Source of the DNA: an uncultured Candidatus Melainabacteria bacterium
Lineage (GTDB): Bacteria; Cyanobacteriota; Vampirovibrionia; Gastranaerophilales; Gastranaerophilaceae
DNA length: 23,919 nt
Direction of reading: 5' to 3'
Assembly: GCA_934717895.1 (NCBI GenBank)
Contig: CAKUZO010000023.1
Span: 1 to 23,919, forward strand
Under the pieces are notes generated by a model that ran no database searches, was not told the DNA's origin, and worked only from the letters and a program-made list of their open reading frames with translations. Shown one piece after another: positions 13,635 to 21,111 of the stretch. The position numbers and the translations under genes were made by a program. Position 1 is the stretch's first letter. Each line of letters opens with the position of its first letter.

Positions 13635-15257
13635 ATGCAAACATTGACAAAAACTCTTAATGGAGCTCAAATTTTAATAAAAACATTGACAAACCTAGGT
13701 ACTGAGACGATTTTCGGTTACCCTGGGGGAATTGTACTTAATGTGTATGACGAATTAGCTAAACAAAATGATATTAAGCATTTTCTTGTTCGTCATGAAC
13801 AAGCAGCAATTCACGCAGCTGAAGGGTATTCTCGTGCAACAGGGAAATGTGGTGTTTGCCTTGTAACTTCCGGTCCCGGGGCTACAAATATAGTAACCGG
13901 GCTAGCTAATGCTTATCTTGATAATTATCCGCTTGTCGCAATTACAGGACAGGTTTCTGCTGGACTTTTGCATAAAGACGCCTTTCAAGAAGTCGATATT
14001 CTGGATATAACAAAATCTTGTACAAAAAAGGGAATTCAAGTAAAAAAAGCTTCTGAGTTAGAAAAAGCTTTAATTGACGCTTTCCAAATTACAATGAGTG
14101 AACGAAAAGGGCCTGTTGTTGTTGATATTACCAAGAATGTATTTACCGAACTTGCTGAATTTTCAAACGATTTTAAATACAACAAAATTGAAACTTGTGA
14201 TATTGATTTATATAATTTAAAAAATGCTTTCATGCAAGCCCAAAAACCTATTATTATAGCAGGTGGTGGAATAATTCAATCTTCTGCTTGTAAGGAACTT
14301 TTTAAGTTCGTAAAAAACTCCCAAATTCCTGTTGTATCTTCAATGATGGGTATCGGTGCTTATCCTCAAAATGATGAAAATTATATTGGAATGATTGGGA
14401 TTTTTGGACAGTATGCGGCAAATGAAGCTGTGCGCCAAAGTGATTTGGTGATTGCTGTCGGAACTCGTTTTAATGACCGTATTACGTGTTGTTTTGATAA
14501 AGAAAAACTTTCTCAAAAGCTTGTACATATTGATATCGATCAAAAAGAACTTTCTAAAATTATACCGGCTTTGATTGGAATAGTTGGAGATGCAAAAGAA
14601 GTTTTGAATGAAATGAATTCATGTATTAATAAGTCAGATTTTATAGACTTTTCGTCTTGGCTAAAAGCAGTCAAAAATTTGCAAGAAAAGAACATAAAAC
14701 CTGCTAAAAAATCTGATAATATGCATTCCTTTGAACTTATTCAAGAGCTCCAAAAGTGTCTTAAAGATATGGATTGTGTTGTTACAACAGAGGTTGGACA
14801 ACATCAGGTTTGGGCTTCTAGGTATTTAAAATTCAATAAGCCGCACAAATTCATTACCTCTGGTGGTTTAGGAACAATGGGTTTTGGTTTTCCAGCAGCG
14901 ATAGGAGCTTGTGTTGCAACCAAACAGCCGGTTGTTTGTATAGCCGGCGATGGTTCTTTTCAAATGAATATTCAAGAATTAGCTACATGTGTTGATTATA
15001 ACCTGCCTGTCAAAATTTTCGTACTTAATAACGGTTATCTCGGCATGGTTCGTCAATTTCAGGAAAAATCTTGTGAAGAACGCTATTTTGCAACAAAAAT
15101 TTCTAATCCGGATTTTGTAAAACTTGCCGAAAGCTACGGTGCAAAAGGATTACGCGTAAAAGATTTAAAAGATGTTAAGGAAGCTGTAAATATGGCTTTT
15201 GCGTACAAAGGTCCTTTCATTGTTGATTTTGCAATAGAACCGAAGGAATTATTATAA
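13635..15257 (+). CDS. ilvB: Acetolactate synthase large subunit-like ThDP enzyme
   Basis: Thiamine-diphosphate enzyme that condenses two pyruvates (or pyruvate and 2-oxobutyrate) in branched-chain amino acid synthesis. With ATG 13635 it has 540 residues, slightly short. The catalytic Glu55 lies in RHEQAA, the ThDP/Mg motif begins GDGSFQMN (438-) and ends NNGYLGMVRQF. The central Rossmann-like domain and SGPGATNIVTG are typical. In anabolic enzymes the motif is GMVRQWQ; here Trp is Phe475 (codon 15057-15059). That Trp shapes the 2-oxobutyrate and herbicide site. No ilvN regulatory subunit, ilvC or ilvD is adjacent; the next gene, coupled by a 1-base overlap, is pilin-like. ATG 13635 is chosen because GGAG lies 8 bases upstream and the promoter overlaps the alternative GTG. 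Confidence 0.85.
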   Translation: MQTLTKTLNGAQILIKTLTNLGTETIFGYPGGIVLNVYDELAKQNDIKHFLVRHEQAAIHAAEGYSRATGKCGVCLVTSGPGATNIVTGLANAYLDNYPLVAITGQVSAGLLHKDAFQEVDILDITKSCTKKGIQVKKASELEKALIDAFQITMSERKGPVVVDITKNVFTELAEFSNDFKYNKIETCDIDLYNLKNAFMQAQKPIIIAGGGIIQSSACKELFKFVKNSQIPVVSSMMGIGAYPQNDENYIGMIGIFGQYAANEAVRQSDLVIAVGTRFNDRITCCFDKEKLSQKLVHIDIDQKELSKIIPALIGIVGDAKEVLNEMNSCINKSDFIDFSSWLKAVKNLQEKNIKPAKKSDNMHSFELIQELQKCLKDMDCVVTTEVGQHQVWASRYLKFNKPHKFITSGGLGTMGFGFPAAIGACVATKQPVVCIAGDGSFQMNIQELATCVDYNLPVKIFVLNNGYLGMVRQFQEKSCEERYFATKISNPDFVKLAESYGAKGLRVKDLKDVKEAVNMAFAYKGPFIVDFAIEPKELL

Positions 15258-15883
15258 TGCAAAATAAATTAAGGACATTAGTTCTTTTTGGAATTTATCT
15301 GGTTGTTTTGCTGTTTGCAACTGAGCATTTTACAATGCAATTGCTTGATAAAGCGGCAAAAGAATCGTTTAAAAAGTTGTATTCGGCTTATTCTCAGGCA
15401 CTTTTGCTGACTGTTGATGATATGAACGGTGATACCGGTTGTTTTTATGGGAGCAAAAAGAATTTGCCAACGAAAATAGCCGGTTGTAATAGGTTTTATA
15501 AGAATTTTGCAACGAATTTGCGAGTTACGCAATATTGCAAAAACAATGCACTTGCAAAAGGGTGTTTGCCGATGTACAAAAATTACGCTATAACGCCAAC
15601 ATGTGCCGGCTTTTCAGAAAATATGATTAACCGTTATGATCAAGTTTTTGTGATGAATGATAAAACTAACTTGATTGTTTTTAATCTCCCACAAAATACA
15701 CAAAATCCGATGTTTGCAGTCGACAGCAATGGTAAATTACCACCAAACAAGAGCGGTTATGACCTTTTTAGTCTGATAATTATGCGAAATGAGCGTGGTG
15801 AATACTATTTTCACCCGAATATTACATATTGTTTGCCTATTGAAAAAGGCGGAATGAATAATTTACAGGATATTTTTAAATAA
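15257..15883 (+). CDS. Pilin-like membrane-anchored protein without prepilin motif
   Basis: A 208-residue protein with one N-terminal hydrophobic span (about 5-21) and a Cys-rich exported domain (Cys62, 77, 94, 103, 116, 192). SFKKLYSAYSQALLLTV (38-53) and VDSNGKLPPNKSGYDLFSL (155-173) match the layout of the prepilin at 609-1616 (LKKANSTLNQGF; YDVNGKKGPNVYGRDIFEF). The N-terminus has no FTLAEV-type cleavage motif, so it is probably a pilin-fold protein kept in the membrane. The start overlaps the ilvB stop (TAATG), indicating translational coupling. It is convergent with udg, 3 bases away. The function is unknown. Confidence 0.75.
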   Translation: MQNKLRTLVLFGIYLVVLLFATEHFTMQLLDKAAKESFKKLYSAYSQALLLTVDDMNGDTGCFYGSKKNLPTKIAGCNRFYKNFATNLRVTQYCKNNALAKGCLPMYKNYAITPTCAGFSENMINRYDQVFVMNDKTNLIVFNLPQNTQNPMFAVDSNGKLPPNKSGYDLFSLIIMRNERGEYYFHPNITYCLPIEKGGMNNLQDIFK

Positions 15884-15886
15884 AAC

Positions 15887-16486
15887 TTAGTCCATTTGAG
15901 AATAAACACGTTTAATTTCTTGAATATCTTGCCACATAAGCCATTTTGGGCTTCCTTTTTCACGAGAATCGTTCCTTAACAAGTATGACGGGTGAAAAAT
16001 CGGCATCATTTTAGACATATTTGGACCTTCAAACCACTTGCCACGAATTCTTGTTATACCTTGATTTGTGTTCAAAATTGATTGCACCGCAACACGTCCG
16101 CACAAAAGAATTATGCGAGGTTTCAGAATATCAATTTGCGCATCTAAAAACTCTTTGCAAGCCTCTTTTTCTTCTGGTAAGGGGTCTCGATTTTCAGGAG
16201 GTCTACATTTAATTGTGTTACAAATATAAACGTCTTTTTGGCGTGAAAGTCCGACAGATGCAAAAATTCTGTCAAGCAACTGTCCTGCTTTGCCAACAAA
16301 AGGTTCACCTTGCTGATCTTCATAATACCCTGGGGCTTCGCCGATTAACATAAGTTTGTGGTTTGGAATTCCTGCTGAAAAAACGGTGTTTGTCCTTGTT
16401 TTGCACAAAGAGCATTTTGCGCAAGAAAGACATTTTTCTCTTACTTTTTCTAATTGTTCAATTTCACTTTTTGTTGCTTCTTGCAT
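15887..16486 (-). CDS. Uracil-DNA glycosylase, family 4 (4Fe-4S)
   Basis: Removes uracil from DNA at the start of base excision repair. Its 199 residues match the family. Motif 1 is GEAPGYYEDQQG (49-60), followed by PFVGKAGQLLDR; TIKCRPPENRDP (91-102) follows; motif 2 is HPSYLLR (165-171). Iron-sulphur ligands are expected among Cys25/Cys28, Cys94 and Cys110, with two further Cys at 19 and 22. It lies 9 bases downstream of the small membrane protein gene on the same strand, with AGGATAAAATT before the ATG. No single symbol is used because names vary (udg, udgA). Confidence 0.94.
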   Translation of the reverse strand: MQEATKSEIEQLEKVREKCLSCAKCSLCKTRTNTVFSAGIPNHKLMLIGEAPGYYEDQQGEPFVGKAGQLLDRIFASVGLSRQKDVYICNTIKCRPPENRDPLPEEKEACKEFLDAQIDILKPRIILLCGRVAVQSILNTNQGITRIRGKWFEGPNMSKMMPIFHPSYLLRNDSREKGSPKWLMWQDIQEIKRVYSQMD

Positions 16487-16495
16487 AATTTTATC

Positions 16496-16828
16496 CTACT
16501 TATTTTGAACGACTCCGGCTGCATCTTTAATTATATAAGGCCTTACAAATGCCCAAGTTCCATAAAATGATGATAAAAGTCCTGCTGCCATTGTTCCTTT
16601 AAAAACTTTCGGGTGTTTGGTTTTATTTACCAAACCTGCGAGTGTAACAAGAGTTGTTCCTGTCATAATTCCAAGATAACCTTTGAAAATAGTTCTTGGT
16701 ACTACAATTGTGTCTGTCAAATCTGCTGAATTTCGAATTTTTGTTTGAAATTTATCTAGGATAGAATTTTGAGGATAGCTGTTTGAACCATAAAAACTTT
16801 GACCATAAGAGATATTGTTGATTTTCAT
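16496..16828 (-). CDS. Small two-span membrane protein, SFYG motif
   Basis: A 110-residue protein with two probable membrane spans (about 50-66 and 77-94). The N-terminus MKINNISYGQSFYGSNS is Asn/Ser-rich and resembles the leaders at 12918 and 16960, though without the Ala-Lys. AGGGAAAAACAAT precedes ATG 16828. It is followed after 9 bases by the uracil-DNA glycosylase gene, so the two share a transcript. No function is recognisable. Confidence 0.7.
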   Translation of the reverse strand: MKINNISYGQSFYGSNSYPQNSILDKFQTKIRNSADLTDTIVVPRTIFKGYLGIMTGTTLVTLAGLVNKTKHPKVFKGTMAAGLLSSFYGTWAFVRPYIIKDAAGVVQNK

Positions 16829-16947
16829 ATTGTTTTTCCCTAATCTAGTAAAATATTATAAGATGATTATAGTACAAACAAGTTAATTTTGATTACATAA
16901 TTCAGTAACACTTTGTTTACAAAATAGCAAAAATATTTAATCAGGTG

Positions 16948-16953
16948 TATTCT
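16948..16953 (+). promoter_or_regulatory. Possible leaderless-type -10 box of the HNH gene
   Basis: TATTCT ends 7 bases before the ATG at 16960, the same spacing as at four other genes lacking a ribosome site. The matching -35 position (TAGCAA, 16925-16930) is weak. Confidence 0.4.
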
Positions 16954-16959
16954 TAGAAT

Positions 16960-18441
16960 ATGAAGATTTTACCGGTATCTTTAAATTTAAACAGTTATAG
17001 TCTTGGGAAAAACAATGATAAAATTCAAAAGAAATCATCTGCTTCTCCCATGCAGAACCCTTTTGTTGCAGGTGATCAGGTTTCATTTGGTGCTAAGTAT
17101 AGGCCGCCGCATCTTTTTATAAGTTCTATGTCAGAGCTTAAAACATTGGCTCAAAATGGGTATTTACATTGTATTTGGTGTGGAAAGCCGATGTTACATC
17201 AGAGTGAAACTGAATATTTATTAAATAAAGGACGAAGACTTTCTAAAAATAGTAAGGATTTTACAAAATTTTTAACCAGAATTCAAGAGTATTTGCCTCA
17301 TGAGTATATTAAGCTTGTAAAACACATGGCTGCATACGCCACTGCTGACCCCAATGTACCTTTTGAATCATTAATGAAAAATATGTTGCCGCATGCAAAT
17401 AAAAAATTATTAAACAAGCAGTTCTTTATTTTTCATAAACTCCAAAAATTAAGAAATAATCTTCCGGTTGAATTACATAAAGACTTTGATATTCTTTTGC
17501 AAAATAGCAAAAATAGAGTTTTAGAAATACCTTATGAAAGCGAATATAGTGCAAAAGAGTTTTGTTATAAATTAAATGTTTTGGCAAAATCAGTATCTTC
17601 ACCGGTTCGTAAAAAGAAAATGATACGCTTTGCTAACATTCTAATGCACCCTACATTTAAAGAGCCGAATAGTGTTTTTTCTAAAAAATTCAAAAGTGGT
17701 TTGTATAGCCAGTTAGGTCTTGATTCCCAACTACCTGAAAACTACATTGCTCCCACTGATAAGGATTGGAAGCAAAAAGTAGAACTTTTAATTATGCGAG
17801 AACTTCAAAAATTAGCTAATCGTGAAGGGCGTTCGGATATTTTAAGACTTTGCGAAACAACAAAAGACAAAATTGATGGAGTTCCAACTGTTGTTCAATT
17901 TAGTAACAAGGCTTTTAAATATAAATTGGGAGAAATTGTAGATAATTTACAAGATGAAAAATTAAAGAAAAAATTCTTTGATATTGCAGATGAATTACCT
18001 AGTTCTATCGATAATATGTACGCCTTTATTGTTAAAAACAAAGATGCAAATGCATATGGTTTTTTGCAAAAATTATTCGAACAATCACAAGTGACGCTTG
18101 AACATATTGTACCAATCCTCAGAAATACTTCTGCGGCAGAACTGAAACATCAAAACCGAGGACTTCAAGCCGGTGAAAAGGTTACAAGAGGGAAAAATAA
18201 TCTTGGAAATTGGTCGTTAGCTCATGCTTATTGCAACGGTCTTCATGGGCACGAAAACATTAAGGGGGCTAATTTCCCGTTCAGTAAAGAAGCCGGAGAA
18301 GACTATTTTAGAACAATGATTGAAGTTGCTAATAACAATGAAATTTCAGGAGCTTCTGTTATTCAAATGGCTAAGAATTATTTGAAAGAAACAGGTATTA
18401 AAATTAAGCTAAAAGGCTTGAAATATTCTCCTGAATATTAA
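16960..18441 (+). CDS. HNH endonuclease-like protein with long internal insertion
   Basis: A 493-residue protein. The N-terminus (1-46) is Asn/Ser/Lys-rich and ends QVSFGAKY, the lineage-type motif. A zinc knuckle CIWC lies at 71-74 (in HCIWCGKPM). The HNH core appears 300 residues later: LEHIVPI (380-386), RGKNNLGNWSLAHAYCNGLHG (410-430, listed by position: Asn413, Asn414, Asn417, His422, Cys425, His429). In ordinary HNH nucleases the CxxC and the DH/EH strand are about 20-40 residues apart. Here the gap (about 75-378) is filled by a mainly helical region. Likely zinc ligands are Cys71, Cys74, Cys425 and His429, with His382 catalytic. No ribosome site is seen. A mobile-element, defence or effector role cannot be decided from context. 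Confidence 0.72.
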   Translation: MKILPVSLNLNSYSLGKNNDKIQKKSSASPMQNPFVAGDQVSFGAKYRPPHLFISSMSELKTLAQNGYLHCIWCGKPMLHQSETEYLLNKGRRLSKNSKDFTKFLTRIQEYLPHEYIKLVKHMAAYATADPNVPFESLMKNMLPHANKKLLNKQFFIFHKLQKLRNNLPVELHKDFDILLQNSKNRVLEIPYESEYSAKEFCYKLNVLAKSVSSPVRKKKMIRFANILMHPTFKEPNSVFSKKFKSGLYSQLGLDSQLPENYIAPTDKDWKQKVELLIMRELQKLANREGRSDILRLCETTKDKIDGVPTVVQFSNKAFKYKLGEIVDNLQDEKLKKKFFDIADELPSSIDNMYAFIVKNKDANAYGFLQKLFEQSQVTLEHIVPILRNTSAAELKHQNRGLQAGEKVTRGKNNLGNWSLAHAYCNGLHGHENIKGANFPFSKEAGEDYFRTMIEVANNNEISGASVIQMAKNYLKETGIKIKLKGLKYSPEY

Positions 18442-18527
18442 CAAATGTAAACAATCTGTTATTATTCCTAAACTTTTTGACAAAAACTGCCGATATCTTA
18501 ATCGTAACAAAATGAGGGATTAATAAA

Positions 18528-18824
18528 ATGGCAGATACAGGTGCTTCATTCAACAGACCATATAAACCTTTTGGGCTTAACGTAAAAGTTCCGGATGTTG
18601 GCGAAAAAACATTAAAGCTTGCCGGCGGAACATTAGAGAATATTGTTAAAAGTCCGACAGAGCCGTTATTTAAGTTTTTAGAGGATAATGAAGAAGTTTT
18701 TACAGGCGATATTAATTACAAGATTAATAAATTGACGGCAGAAAGCTTTACGATTGGTTCTGCAATGCGCCGTGAAGACGAAAAAATGAACGGACTTCCG
18801 TCGTCTTTCGACATGCATTTTTAA
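18528..18824 (+). CDS. Small hypothetical protein
   Basis: A 98-residue soluble protein beginning MADTGASFNRPYKPFGLNVK, with no recognised domain and no signal peptide. GAGGGATTAATAAA precedes the ATG. A perfect TTGACA lies at 18477-18482 but the matching -10 region (TAATCG) is poor. It is 15 bases upstream of the matrixin-like gene and probably co-transcribed with it. The ASF...PFG phrase loosely recalls the SFGAK leaders, but that link is not strong. Confidence 0.65.
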   Translation: MADTGASFNRPYKPFGLNVKVPDVGEKTLKLAGGTLENIVKSPTEPLFKFLEDNEEVFTGDINYKINKLTAESFTIGSAMRREDEKMNGLPSSFDMHF

Positions 18825-18839
18825 AAGAAAGGTTTATTG

Positions 18840-19376
18840 ATGAATAAATTATTGGTTAGGTTGCTTTGTGTGTTAGCTTTTTTGCTTTTTTTTAGTGCGG
18901 AAGTTTTTGCAATGGCTTGGGAAAACCCAAATTTAAAAGTTTGCATAGTCGGAAACAACAAAAACAACCCTATGATGAAACGAGCATTTAAAGAGTGGCA
19001 AACTCTCTCAGATAATACGGTTCGTTTTACTTTTGTCCAAAAACCAAATCAAGCAAATATTGTTGTATATTTTGTCCAAAAGCTTAATGGGGTAAGCCAA
19101 AAAAGCGGCAATAAGATAGGTTTGACATCATATCGTTCAAGAGGAAACTCAATTGTTTTTGCAAAAATTCAAATATCCGCATCAGGACAAGGTAATACAA
19201 GAACATTAAATCAAGATGAAGTGTACAGTGTAATGTTGCACGAAATCGGGCATGCTATCGGCTTGTCACATAACTCAAACCCTAAAAGTGTTATGTACTA
19301 TGCTTCGGGAGCTAATCGGATATCTAGTGAGGATATTAAAAATCTAAAAAAAGAATACGGTGTAAATGTAAAATAA
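18840..19376 (+). CDS. Secreted matrixin-like metalloprotease (metzincin)
   Basis: A 178-residue exported protease. The signal peptide covers about 1-24 (ending EVFA). The mature domain shows ANIVVYFV, then the full metzincin zinc site HEIGHAIGLSH (134-144) and the Met-turn SVMY (150-153), as in bacterial M10 matrixin-like peptidases. There is no propeptide or C-terminal hemopexin-like domain, so this is a minimal catalytic domain. ATG 18840 is chosen over the adjacent in-frame TTG at 18837; AAGAAAGG lies upstream. It follows the small hypothetical gene by 15 bases. Confidence 0.88.
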   Translation: MNKLLVRLLCVLAFLLFFSAEVFAMAWENPNLKVCIVGNNKNNPMMKRAFKEWQTLSDNTVRFTFVQKPNQANIVVYFVQKLNGVSQKSGNKIGLTSYRSRGNSIVFAKIQISASGQGNTRTLNQDEVYSVMLHEIGHAIGLSHNSNPKSVMYYASGANRISSEDIKNLKKEYGVNVK

Positions 19377-19395
19377 ATATACTTTTTTTACATTA

Positions 19396-19424
19396 TTGCC
19401 CTTCAAGTCTGATTGTTTTATGCT
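19396..19424 (+). promoter_or_regulatory. Promoter of recN, leaderless type
   Basis: TTGCCC (19396-19401), a 17-base spacer, and TATGCT (19419-19424), six bases (ATTAGT) before ATG 19431. No LexA-like operator palindrome was noticed. Confidence 0.6.
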
Positions 19425-19430
19425 ATTAGT

Positions 19431-21080
19431 ATGATTAAACAAGTCAGATTAAAAGATTACATACTCATAGACGAATTGGTAGCGAATTTTGATAGCGGAT
19501 TGAATGTTATCACCGGTGAAACAGGTGCCGGTAAGAGTATCTTGATTAACGCGATTGATATTGCGTTTGCGCCTCGTGTGTCAAAAGATGTAATTAAGCA
19601 TGACAAGGAAAAAGCTGTAATTGAACTTGTTATTGAAAATACAAAGCATGATTTGTCTGAATTGTTTGAAGAAAATGGAGTTGATAACTTTGGTTCAGAA
19701 ATCGTTTTGTCGAAGGAAATCACCCAAAACGGAGTTCGTTCCAGAGTGAATGGAACACTTGTAAATCAAGAGTTTATCAAACATTTGAAAAATTACTTTT
19801 TGGATATCCACTCTCAGCACCAGACTTATGCGTTTATGCAGCCCAAATCACATATTACGCTTTTGGACAATTATGCAAGAGAGTCGTATGGCGAAAAATT
19901 AGAAGGGTATAGGGAAAAGTTTAAAGAATTTCAGCACTTGAAAACGCAGTTAGAAAATTTGAAAACAGCCTCTGATGCGACAGAAAATCAGATTGAATTT
20001 TTGAAATTCCAAATCAATGAAATTGATTCTGCTGCAATAAAAAGCACGACAGAGGACGACGAGTTGAATTCGGAGTTGGAAGTTTTAGAAAATGCGGAAA
20101 AATTGAAAGAGCTTACAGGGACTTCATATTGGGCAATAAATGGCGACGATGGCTCGATTATGGAAGCGTTGGGTAAGATTAAACAAAATGTTTCAAAAGC
20201 AGCTTCGCTTGACAAAAATTTGGAAGAAACCGAAAGCAACTTGATTGATGCGATTGAAAGGTTAAGAGATGCCGGCTCGGAACTTCGAGAATACAGCCAA
20301 AATCTTGACAATGACACAGAACGTTTGAATGAAATTCAAGAACGATTGTATGTCTTGGATAAGCTAAAACGCAAGTATGGTGGCACTCTTGAAAGTGTTA
20401 TGCAGACTTTTGATAAACTATCAGAAGAGCTTAATGCAATCGAGTTTTCAAACCAAAATATTGAAGAAGTTGAGGCAAAAATTGAGAAAACTCAAAAAGA
20501 ATTAGAACATACCGCAGCTGAAATTAGCGAAAACAGAAAGAATTTTGCACAGGTTTTGTCTGTTTTAATTCAAGAGAAGTTGGAAAAATTGGAACTTCCA
20601 AAAGCTCGATTTGAAATTTCTGTTCAGCCAAAGGAATTGGGTTCAGATGGGGCAGACAATGTTGAATTTTTGATTTCTACAAATGTGTCCGAGGACTTGA
20701 AACCACTTGCAAAAACAGCGTCCGGCGGTGAAATTTCACGAGTAATGCTTGCAATAAAGTCGATATTTGCACAAAGTGATGATATTGACACAGTGATATT
20801 TGATGAAATTGATACGGGTATTTCAGGAAAAGCCTCTCAAAGTGTAGCTGATGAGATTGTAGAACTTTCAAAATTCCACCAGATAATTTTGATTACGCAC
20901 CAACCGATTATTGCCTCAAAGGCGAATAAACATTTTTATGTTCGCAAATCTCAAAATGATGAAACCAAGGTTGAGGTCTATGTTTTGACCGGAGAAAATC
21001 GAGTTAAGGCTCTTGCGGAGCTTGCCGGTGGAGAAATCAACGAACAATCCATCGAATTTGCAAAATCATTGATTGGGTAA
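19431..21080 (+). CDS. recN: DNA repair protein RecN
   Basis: SMC-like ATPase that acts early at DNA double-strand breaks. With ATG 19431 it has 549 residues, the usual length. Walker A is GETGAGKS (29-36), followed by the conserved region with IHSQHQTYAFMQP. A long coiled-coil middle (about 155-370) follows, then the ABC signature ASGGEISRVMLAIKS and Walker B VIFDEIDTGISGKAS, and a THQPIIAS switch. An in-frame TTG at 19413 would add six residues but lies within the promoter. No ribosome site precedes the ATG, so the mRNA is probably leaderless. It is convergent with the HEMMH gene 31 bases away, and no terminator is visible. Confidence 0.96.
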   Translation: MIKQVRLKDYILIDELVANFDSGLNVITGETGAGKSILINAIDIAFAPRVSKDVIKHDKEKAVIELVIENTKHDLSELFEENGVDNFGSEIVLSKEITQNGVRSRVNGTLVNQEFIKHLKNYFLDIHSQHQTYAFMQPKSHITLLDNYARESYGEKLEGYREKFKEFQHLKTQLENLKTASDATENQIEFLKFQINEIDSAAIKSTTEDDELNSELEVLENAEKLKELTGTSYWAINGDDGSIMEALGKIKQNVSKAASLDKNLEETESNLIDAIERLRDAGSELREYSQNLDNDTERLNEIQERLYVLDKLKRKYGGTLESVMQTFDKLSEELNAIEFSNQNIEEVEAKIEKTQKELEHTAAEISENRKNFAQVLSVLIQEKLEKLELPKARFEISVQPKELGSDGADNVEFLISTNVSEDLKPLAKTASGGEISRVMLAIKSIFAQSDDIDTVIFDEIDTGISGKASQSVADEIVELSKFHQIILITHQPIIASKANKHFYVRKSQNDETKVEVYVLTGENRVKALAELAGGEINEQSIEFAKSLIG

Positions 21081-21111
21081 AGTCAGGTGTTTAAAGGTGT
21101 TCCAGAGTTGT

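Noticed and set aside
19413-19430. TTG 19413 as recN start
   Set aside because: It lies inside the promoter spacer and -10 region. ATG 19431 gives the conserved RecN N-terminus (MIKQVRLKDYILID).
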